Positions 1-4,457 of a DNA stretch of 5,713 nucleotides are shown here, in pieces. Numbering within the stretch: position 1 is the first letter of the stretch; each line of letters opens with the position of its first letter. The stretch comes from Spirochaetaceae bacterium (GTDB taxonomy: Bacteria > Spirochaetota > Spirochaetia > SZUA-6 > Fen-1364): the NCBI GenBank assembly GCA_003141795.1, contig PLNO01000344.1, positions 1 through 5,713 on the forward strand. Direction: 5' to 3'. A model generated the notes under the pieces. It worked only from the letters and a program-made list of their open reading frames with translations. It was not told the DNA's origin and searched no databases. Both the position numbers and the translations under genes were made by a program.

Positions 1-2
1 TG

Positions 3-122
3 CTGAGGCTCACGACCGAGCTCATGGGCAGATCCCTGCGGGCCTCCGACTTCTTCCAATCCGTCGGGTTCGCGCCGGTGAGCCTCATGATGGAGTGCGG
101 TCTGGAAAACCTGCCCTACTGA
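3..122 (+). CDS. C-terminal end of a GNAT-like acetyltransferase (5' truncated)
   Basis: Only the last 39 codons and the TGA stop are inside the window; the gene begins upstream. The frame is clearly coding: about 35 of 39 codons end in G or C, as in the neighbouring genes. The peptide contains ASDFFQSVGFAPVSLMME, which fits the closing part of GNAT N-acetyltransferases. In that family an A-x-x-(F/Y)-(F/Y)-x-x-x-GF-x-P-V segment (end of motif A/B) is followed by a final beta strand carrying M-x-x-x-L. The acceptor-binding and acetyl-CoA loop regions are missing, so no substrate can be suggested. Its tail overlaps the converging HAD gene by 38 bp. The family call rests on this short motif alone and could be wrong; that it is a real gene end is much safer. 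Confidence 0.5.
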   Translation: MRLTTELMGRSLRASDFFQSVGFAPVSLMMECGLENLPY

Positions 123-954
123 TCGGGGTGTGGAACGACCTGTGGCCGAGGATGAAGGACGCCGTTTCGCAAAACCCGTCGGCGGCTTCTGCTTCCGTGA
201 TGTACTCGGGCGTGTGCTCGATGCGGTCCATGAACCTGCGCAGGTTACCGACGGCAATCGAATGGGGGAAGCCGGCGAACAGCGGCTCGTCGTTGGGGGA
301 ATCCCCGATGAAGGTCGCCGTCTCCACTATATCGGAGAGCTCTTTCCCCAGCTCCCCCGAAAGGAAGAGTCTGACACCCGACATCTTGTCGAAATCCCCC
401 AACCAGAAGTTGACATGGATGCTGGAAACCTTGAAATGCACCCCTTCCCGCGAGAGCACGGAGCATATCCTGTCCACCGCGTCATCCGTAAGCGGCGGGA
501 CGTCCTCCCGGAAATCGATGGCGTAGTCGCTCACGCGAAAGGGCTGATCCGCGGCCACGGCCGCCCCGGGTACGGCTTCCAGTACCCGCCGGGCAATGCC
601 GGCAAGCGCTTCCCTGTCGGCCCGTCCGCTGCGGGCGTTCGGTGCGGCCCTGCGCCGCATCCGCCTGCGCTCCCTGTCATATGCATAGGTGAACGCGCCG
701 TTCTCCCCGATCACCCCTGCCACCGGCCACATGCGGGCGATATGGTCGCACCAGCCCGCGGGCCTGCCTGTAACAGGAATGACGCTGATCCCCGCGGCGG
801 CGAGGTCCCACAGCGCCGCGTACGATGCGGCGGGAAGCATACCCTCCCGCGTGATCGTGTCGTCGATGTCGGTGAACAGGAGGGACAGCCCGGCGCAGAA
901 CGATGCGGGCATGTCCCGCAGGGGCCGGGGAGCGCGCGGCCCGGTCGGGACCAT
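85..954 (-). CDS. HAD superfamily hydrolase, subfamily IIB (Cof/sugar-phosphatase type)
   Basis: Predicted cytoplasmic Mg-dependent phosphatase of 289 residues. All four HAD motifs are present: LFTDIDDTIT (nucleophile Asp29, acid Asp31), VTGR (62-64 TGR), Lys190 in GDFDKMSG, and GDSPND (Asp218, Asp222). The roughly 120-residue insert between TGR and the lysine is the C2 cap that defines type II, and IGENGA after motif II is typical of IIB members. Relatives act on sugar phosphates such as mannosyl-3-phosphoglycerate or sucrose phosphate; the substrate here is unknown. The start is uncertain. I use the ATG at 954 because it lies one base after the acyltransferase stop (TGA-C-ATG), suggesting translational coupling. 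An ATG at 912 would place the catalytic motif about 12 residues from the N terminus, and one at 1041 would overlap the upstream gene. None has a good ribosome site. The last ~19 residues (HRSFHTPISR onward) look unconserved and lie partly over the converging gene. Confidence 0.88.
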   Translation of the reverse strand: MVPTGPRAPRPLRDMPASFCAGLSLLFTDIDDTITREGMLPAASYAALWDLAAAGISVIPVTGRPAGWCDHIARMWPVAGVIGENGAFTYAYDRERRRMRRRAAPNARSGRADREALAGIARRVLEAVPGAAVAADQPFRVSDYAIDFREDVPPLTDDAVDRICSVLSREGVHFKVSSIHVNFWLGDFDKMSGVRLFLSGELGKELSDIVETATFIGDSPNDEPLFAGFPHSIAVGNLRRFMDRIEHTPEYITEAEAADGFCETASFILGHRSFHTPISRAGFPDRTPS

Positions 955-955
955 G

Positions 956-1897
956 TCAGCCGGCCGGATGGCCGGTTGTATCCGTGGCGGGGCCCTTGAT
1001 CTCGTTGAGGAGGCGCTGCCGCGCTTTTTCCGTGCGGTCATGGAGCCTGCCGAGCGATGCCATCGCCGCGTCCACGACGTGCTGCTTGGGGTCCGCGTCG
1101 TGCGGCCGTTCCTTCAGCGCGCGGCGTCTGAAATCGGAGCATTTCCAGACCGGGCTCACCGTATATATCATCACGTCCTTGGTCGGGAAATCCTCATCCA
1201 TGCTGCCGCGCGGGTTGGGGAGGAGCGTGTTGCCGTTGATGGAGACCAGCACCATGTGCGAGTAGAACTTCAGATAGGTGTCGATCTCCTTCAAGCCGCG
1301 CGCGGTGGAGGGGTCCCACGGCCTGTAGCGCGTGCCGGTAGGGAAGACGAGGATGAGCTTTCCCTCTTTGCGGAGCTTGTTGAGCATCTTCATTGCGGCG
1401 ATGTTCAGGCGGGCCCGACGCTTGTCAGCCTGGTCGCGTTCCCCCTCGTCGGCGATGGAGGTGATGCCCCGGGAGGGGTAGAGCACAACCCGTGTGAAGA
1501 CCTCGGTGAAGGCGAGCACGAGCTTGCTCTCTTCGTTCAGCTTCACCCCCGCCACGGCGACGATCGAATCGGCCACCTCGCGGTATGCCTCTCCCGAACG
1601 CTCCAGGAGCTCGAAGAGGCAGGGAAGGTCGAAGTTGCTGAAGTGCTCCATGAGCACGAGGCAGTGCTTCTTCTTGCGCGCAAGCTCGTGGAGCTCAAGG
1701 AGGTTCTCCTTGCCCACGATGCGGCTCCCCGGGAGCATGAGATCCCGGACGATCCCGTGCACCAGCGGCTTGTTTGCTGGTTTCGCCTCCTGGTAGACGT
1801 TGTCCTCGGTCACGAAGTTGGAGGCCGTTGAATTGGCGATCATCTTTTCGATGGTCTTGCTGAATCTGCTGTGGTTTAAGACATCCTGATCTGACAT
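956..1897 (-). CDS. Glycerolipid acyltransferase, PlsC/LPLAT type (1-acylglycerol-3-phosphate acyltransferase-like)
   Basis: A 313-residue protein with the acyltransferase core. Block I is MEHFSNFDLP, the catalytic H-X4-D (His85, Asp90). The phosphate-binding block is FPTGTRYRPW (185-194), where most PlsC proteins have FPEGTR. The family moves an acyl chain from acyl-ACP or acyl-CoA to a glycerophosphate-type acceptor, usually at the inner membrane face. No clear transmembrane helix is visible, so membrane attachment would be peripheral. The region 221-235 (NGNTLLPNPRGSMDE) and the charged C-terminal helix match my memory of spirochaete members of this family. The ATG at 1897 is chosen because upstream sequence is AT-richer, non-coding-looking, and carries a promoter (1909-1938). 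There is no convincing Shine-Dalgarno site, consistent with a very short leader. The HAD phosphatase follows one base after the stop, so the two are probably made from one transcript. The exact acyl acceptor is unknown. Confidence 0.85.
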   Translation of the reverse strand: MSDQDVLNHSRFSKTIEKMIANSTASNFVTEDNVYQEAKPANKPLVHGIVRDLMLPGSRIVGKENLLELHELARKKKHCLVLMEHFSNFDLPCLFELLERSGEAYREVADSIVAVAGVKLNEESKLVLAFTEVFTRVVLYPSRGITSIADEGERDQADKRRARLNIAAMKMLNKLRKEGKLILVFPTGTRYRPWDPSTARGLKEIDTYLKFYSHMVLVSINGNTLLPNPRGSMDEDFPTKDVMIYTVSPVWKCSDFRRRALKERPHDADPKQHVVDAAMASLGRLHDRTEKARQRLLNEIKGPATDTTGHPAG

Positions 1898-1908
1898 GAC
1901 AAGGTGAC

Positions 1909-1938
1909 ATTGTGCCCGAAATGGGTAAGAGCTGTCAA
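1909..1938 (-). promoter_or_regulatory. Probable sigma-70 promoter of the acyltransferase gene, near-leaderless
   Basis: Read on the minus strand, TTGACA (1938-1933, perfect -35) is followed after 18 bp by CACAAT (1914-1909, 4 of 6 to TATAAT). Only 11 bases separate the -10 from the ATG at 1897. A start site 6-8 bases downstream of the -10 would leave a leader of about 3-5 bases, which fits the absence of a ribosome-binding site. Confidence 0.5.
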
Positions 1939-1973
1939 TGATCGTTTTTTCCCCTTCGACAGGGGGCGGAACG

Positions 1974-2120
1974 TTACAAATCCCTCTGGTAGATCCTGTG
2001 CACCTTGTAGATCCTGGACCCCAGCGTCCGCAGATTTGCAAGCATGATCTCGATCGTCTCAGCGATCTGCACTGCGCCGACGGAGAGGAACTGCCTGCTT
2101 GAGGCGATCTTTTCCAACAT
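1974..2120 (-). CDS. Small protein of unknown function, 48 residues
   Basis: A short frame starting MLEKIASSRQF and ending RIYQRDL with TAA. I do not recognise a family. It looks genuine: about 80% of codons in the open frame end in G or C, although the DNA is less GC-rich than the flanking genes. Residue use is protein-like, with a probable amphipathic helix through IAETIEIMLANLRTLG followed by a basic, aromatic end (SRIYKVHRIYQR). There is no signal peptide or full transmembrane segment. The ATG at 2120 is chosen because GGGGAG lies 8 bases upstream (2134-2129) and a promoter (2139-2167) ends just before it. The frame stays open up to an ATG at 2171, which would give 65 residues, but that would put the promoter inside the gene and has no ribosome site. 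The acyltransferase begins 76 bp downstream on the same strand behind its own promoter-like site. Confidence 0.55.
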   Translation of the reverse strand: MLEKIASSRQFLSVGAVQIAETIEIMLANLRTLGSRIYKVHRIYQRDL

Positions 2121-2138
2121 GGCGAATTCTCCCCGCCC

Positions 2139-2167
2139 TTTGTACATGAGCGGCCAGTCTTGGTCAA
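2139..2167 (-). promoter_or_regulatory. Probable sigma-70 promoter of the small minus-strand gene
   Basis: On the minus strand TTGACC (2167-2162, 5 of 6 to TTGACA) and TACAAA (2144-2139, 4 of 6 to TATAAT) are separated by exactly 17 bp. The expected start lies about 11 bases before the ATG at 2120 and keeps the GGAG ribosome site in the leader. The -35 overlaps the -35 of the plus-strand promoter. Confidence 0.5.
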
Positions 2168-2188
2168 ACATACACGATCGGCTATACT
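2160..2188 (+). promoter_or_regulatory. Probable sigma-70 promoter of the amidohydrolase-dehydrogenase operon
   Basis: TTGGTC (2160-2165, 3 of 6 to TTGACA) is followed after exactly 17 bp by TATACT (2183-2188, 5 of 6 to TATAAT). The start would fall near 2195, giving a leader of about 65 bases before the GTG at 2261. The -10 is strong and the -35 weak, which would suit a promoter helped by an activator, although no activator site can be named. Confidence 0.5.
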
Positions 2189-2198
2189 GGGCGGCGCA

Positions 2199-2237
2199 AC
2201 GGGGGCTCCCGCGGGACCAGACCCCATTCGTCCCCGT
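2199..2237 (+). promoter_or_regulatory. Dyad symmetry in the operon leader (possible hairpin or operator)
   Basis: ACGGGGG (2199-2205) can pair with TCCCCGT (2231-2237), counting one G-T pair. Between them sits a perfect 10-bp palindrome, TCCCGCGGGA (2207-2216). The element lies just downstream of the predicted transcription start and ends 11 bases before the ribosome site, so it could be a protein operator or a leader hairpin. GC-rich DNA makes such symmetry fairly common, so this is weak. Confidence 0.25.
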
Positions 2238-2248
2238 GGCATCGTGAA

Positions 2249-2254
2249 AAGGAG
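2249..2254 (+). promoter_or_regulatory. Ribosome-binding site that fixes the GTG start of the amidohydrolase
   Basis: AAGGAG (2249-2254) stands 6 bases before the GTG at 2261. This near-perfect Shine-Dalgarno site at good spacing supports GTG over any internal ATG. The first ATG in the frame comes about 32 codons later, inside the conserved N-terminal beta region. Confidence 0.75.
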
Positions 2255-2260
2255 AGCAGC

Positions 2261-3424
2261 GTGAAATCCGTTTTCGCCGAGACCCTGTATACCGGCGACG
2301 AGGTGGTGAGAAACGTACACCTCCTGTTCGAGGGCAACACCATCAAGGGCGTCTCCATGGAGCCCAAGGGGGAGTTCCTCGGCAAGTTCCCGGTCGTCAC
2401 CCCCGCATTCATCGACGCGCATTGCCATATCGGAATGGAACGCTCCGGAGAGCCGTCGTCCGAAGGGGAGGCCAACGAGCAGATGGATTCGCTCCTGTTC
2501 CTCGCCGACGCTCTGGACTCCGTCCAGATGGACGACCCGTCGTTCCGGGATTCCGTCGAGCAGGGCGTGCTGTATTCGTGCGTGCTGCCGGGGAGCGGGA
2601 ACATCGTCGGCGGCCGTTCCGCCATCATCCGCAACTACGCGCATTCGACCACCGAAGCACTGATCGGCCGATCGGGGATCAAGGCGGCGTTCGGGCACAA
2701 CCCCCGATTCACGCGCGACTGGAAGGGCACCCGCCCGTACACGCGGATGGGCGCTCTGTCCCTGCTCCGCGCACGGCTCGATCAGGTCAAGCACAAGCTG
2801 GACAAGGCGGGAAAAGCGGCAAAGGGAAACGGCGAGCCGGGGCTCACCTCCGAAGAGGAGGTCATCCGCGACATCCTCACCGGCAAGCAGGGCCTGCGCG
2901 TGCACGTGCACAAGATCGACGACATCGCGAGCCTCCTGCGCCTGCAGGAGGAGTACGGGATCAACGTCACCGTGGACCATGCCTGCGACGTCAACGACGG
3001 CCGCATCTATGCGGCGCTCAAGGAGCGCGGCATCTCCGTCGTGTTCGGTCCGCTGGACTCCTTCGCCTACAAGGTCGAGCTGCGCCACGAGAACTGGCGC
3101 AACTCCCGCCACCTCCTGGAAAGCGGTGTGGAGTTCGGGCTCATGACGGATCACCCGGTGATCCCGCAGCGCAACCTCCTGCTGGAGCTGCGCTGGTTCA
3201 TCCGCTGCGGCCTGAACAGGAAGGACGCCATAGAGATCATCACGCGCAGGAACGCGCAGCTCCTCGGGCTGGACGCGATCCTCGGGACGCTCGCGAAAGG
3301 CAAGTGGGCCTCCTTCTCGTGCTGGAACGGGGACCCGTTCGACGTCACCCGTTATCCGATCAAGGTGGTCGCCGAAGGGGAGATCGTCTTCGAGGAGGGG
3401 GGGGGACGGTCGGAGGACGAATGA
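2261..3424 (+). CDS. Metal-dependent amidohydrolase (COG1228, imidazolonepropionase-like), substrate unknown
   Basis: A 387-residue cytoplasmic hydrolase without signal peptide. It has the composite amidohydrolase build. A short N-terminal beta segment (1-48, LLFEGNTIKG) leads into TPAFIDAHCHIGM with the metal-binding H-x-H pair His54/His56. Further ligands are likely at RVHVHK (His215/His217) and VDHA (His240), and the catalytic Asp297 lies in MTDHPV. The C-terminal segment returns to the beta fold (GKWASFSCWNGDPF, then VVAEGEIVFEE). The stretch LPGSGNIVGGRSAII (109-123) and NPRF..DW.GTRPYTRMG around 147-164 are typical of an uncharacterised branch related to imidazolonepropionase and dihydroorotase. 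Such enzymes hydrolyse cyclic amides or amide bonds; the substrate cannot be inferred. The basic, Lys-rich stretch at 173-193 looks like a surface helix or loop. It is the first gene of an operon: its TGA overlaps the ATG of the dehydrogenase (ATGA). The last residues are encoded across a run of nine G. Confidence 0.88.
   Translation: MKSVFAETLYTGDEVVRNVHLLFEGNTIKGVSMEPKGEFLGKFPVVTPAFIDAHCHIGMERSGEPSSEGEANEQMDSLLFLADALDSVQMDDPSFRDSVEQGVLYSCVLPGSGNIVGGRSAIIRNYAHSTTEALIGRSGIKAAFGHNPRFTRDWKGTRPYTRMGALSLLRARLDQVKHKLDKAGKAAKGNGEPGLTSEEEVIRDILTGKQGLRVHVHKIDDIASLLRLQEEYGINVTVDHACDVNDGRIYAALKERGISVVFGPLDSFAYKVELRHENWRNSRHLLESGVEFGLMTDHPVIPQRNLLLELRWFIRCGLNRKDAIEIITRRNAQLLGLDAILGTLAKGKWASFSCWNGDPFDVTRYPIKVVAEGEIVFEEGGGRSEDE
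3397..3405 (+). repeat. Run of nine G near the amidohydrolase stop (possible slippage site)
   Basis: Nine consecutive G residues encode the glycines of the EEGGGRSEDE tail. The tract lies 16 bases before the stop/start overlap. In the -1 frame there is no stop between the tract and the dehydrogenase ATG, so reading continues into that gene as GGTVGGRMSRF. It could be a slippage site or simply a homopolymer. A miscounted base from sequencing is also possible. Confidence 0.6.
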
Positions 3425-4389
3425 GCAGGTTCACCGTCGTCATCGCCGACGACCGCTACGCAGCCTATGACGAGGAGCGCTCCGTGCTCTCCGAGGTGGG
3501 CGCCGAGGTGAGGATCTTCTCCTCCTCGTCCCCCGTCGAGGCGCGCGCGGCATTCGCGACGGCTGATGCCATCCTGGTGAATCTCTTCCCCATGAGCGCC
3601 GACATCATCGAGTCCCTGCCGCGCTGCCGCGTCATCTCCCGCTACGGGGTCGGCTACGACAACGTCGCGGTGGATACAGCCACGCGCAAGGGGATCTGGG
3701 TGGCATTCGTCCCCGACTACTGCTTCGAGGAGGTCGCCGACCATGCTCTGGCCCTTCTCCTGGGATGCATCAGGAAGATCGGCTACAAGGACCGCATGGT
3801 GCGCGCCGGCAGGTGGAACACGCACAAGGAGCAGCCCTGCTACAGGATCGAAGGCCGCACCCTCGGCATCCTCGGCTACGGCAATGCCGCGCACACGCTT
3901 CTGCGAAAAGTCTCGGGGATCGGTTTCGGCCGCGTCCTCATGTGCGACCCCTACGTCCGCTCCTCAACGATCAAGGCGGCCGGCGCCCTGCCTGTGGACC
4001 TGCCGAAGCTCCTGGCCGAATCCGACTACATCTCCGTGCACGTCCCGCTTACGGAAGAGACGCGGCACATGATCGGGCGGGCCGAGCTCGCCCTGGTGAA
4101 GCCGGGCGCGATCCTCGTGAACACCGCGCGCGGACCCGTGCTCGACGAGCTCGCCGTGGCGGAAGCGCTGCAGGACGGGCGGCTGGGCGCCGCAGGGCTG
4201 GACGTGTTCGAAGTGGAGCCCTTGCCGTCGCACAGCCCGCTGCGGAACCTCGACAATGTCATTTTCACCGACCACGCGGGGTGGTACAGCGAGGAGTCGG
4301 AGGTGGAGCTGAAGACGAAAGCCGCGCAGAACGTGGCGGCCGTGCTTGCCGGCGGCGCCCCTCTGTACCCCGTCAACCACGTATCGTAG
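3421..4389 (+). CDS. D-2-hydroxyacid dehydrogenase, CtBP-type NAD-binding family
   Basis: A 322-residue cytoplasmic oxidoreductase expected to interconvert a 2-keto acid and a D-2-hydroxy acid with NAD(H). The substrate domain holds SRYGVGYDNVAVDTA (73-87) and VPDYCFEEVADHALALLLG (97-115), both very close to the CtBP-like branch. The Rossmann segment is TLGILGYGNAAHTL (147-160), with Asp176 in CDPYV as the likely NAD-ribose binder. The catalytic trio is present: Arg237 in NTARGPV, Glu266 in EVEP, and His285 in TDHAGWYSEES, where the nearby Trp is typical of CtBP relatives. Oddly, the usual GxGxxG ends in alanine (GYGNAA) and the common R-I after the second glycine is N-A. Length is normal for the family. 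The ATG overlaps the upstream stop (ATGA). GGAGGA (3412-3417) is only 3 bases away, so translation probably depends on coupling. GyaR/SerA-like function is less likely; no ACT domain is present. Confidence 0.9.
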   Translation: MSRFTVVIADDRYAAYDEERSVLSEVGAEVRIFSSSSPVEARAAFATADAILVNLFPMSADIIESLPRCRVISRYGVGYDNVAVDTATRKGIWVAFVPDYCFEEVADHALALLLGCIRKIGYKDRMVRAGRWNTHKEQPCYRIEGRTLGILGYGNAAHTLLRKVSGIGFGRVLMCDPYVRSSTIKAAGALPVDLPKLLAESDYISVHVPLTEETRHMIGRAELALVKPGAILVNTARGPVLDELAVAEALQDGRLGAAGLDVFEVEPLPSHSPLRNLDNVIFTDHAGWYSEESEVELKTKAAQNVAAVLAGGAPLYPVNHVS

Positions 4390-4396
4390 ATACGTG
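4378..4396. repeat. Perfect 8-bp inverted repeat spanning the dehydrogenase stop codon
   Basis: CACGTATC-GTA-GATACGTG forms a perfect 8-bp stem with a 3-base loop, and the TAG stop (4387-4389) lies at the loop/stem junction. No T tract follows, so it is not a classical intrinsic terminator. It could protect the mRNA 3' end or help end transcription at a convergent junction. Confidence 0.5.
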
Positions 4397-4407
4397 TCGT
4401 GAGAGCC

Positions 4408-4437
4408 CGCGCGCACGTGAGGGCCGCAATGCGCGCG
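4408..4437. terminator. Inverted repeat between convergent genes, possible bidirectional terminator
   Basis: CGCGCGCA (4408-4415) and TGCGCGCG (4430-4437) are perfect reverse complements separated by 14 bases. The very strong GC stem sits 18 bases past the dehydrogenase stop and 20 bases past the trpA stop, so it is placed to serve both transcripts. Neither side has a U-tract, so termination is an inference from position. Confidence 0.35.
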
Positions 4438-4443
4438 TGGCGT

Positions 4444-4457
4444 GCCGCCCTGGCGGC
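4444..4457. terminator. Short hairpin abutting the trpA stop
   Basis: GCCGCC-CT-GGCGGC (in practice a 5-bp stem with a 4-base loop) lies directly beyond the TGA of trpA (4460-4458). It is short and has no T-run downstream on either strand. With the two repeats to its left it fills most of the 68-bp gap (4390-4457), in which I see no gene. Confidence 0.3.

Noticed and set aside
130..999. Plus-strand open frame antisense to the HAD gene
   Set aside because: Arg/Gly/Pro/His-rich composition with no motif, and it lies opposite a gene with all HAD motifs. It is a shadow frame.
1042..1900. Arginine- and valine-rich plus-strand frame antisense to the acyltransferase
   Set aside because: It lies opposite a gene with clear catalytic motifs and has no recognisable domain, so I treat it as a chance frame.
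1949..1966. CCCCTTCGACAGGGG next to a run of six T as a rho-independent terminator
   Set aside because: The T run precedes the hairpin on the plus strand and is an A run after it on the minus strand, so it has the wrong polarity for either direction. The stem is also only 5 bp.
2121..2171. ATG at 2171 as the start of the small protein (65 residues)
   Set aside because: No ribosome site precedes it, and the best promoter for the gene would fall inside the coding part. The ATG at 2120 has GGGGAG at 8 bases.
1898..3154. Minus-strand frame open for over 1.2 kb upstream of the acyltransferase start, through the antisense of the amidohydrolase
   Set aside because: It is the complement of a well-supported conserved gene in GC-rich DNA, where antisense frames stay open by chance. 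It shows no recognisable domain, and the acyltransferase homology begins only after the ATG at 1897.
2422..3420. Open frame upstream of the dehydrogenase ATG, suggesting a 655-residue protein
   Set aside because: The upstream part is Arg/Pro/Gly/Ala-rich shadow of the amidohydrolase. Dehydrogenase homology starts at 3421 with a normal N terminus. The open frame matters only for the -1 fusion idea.
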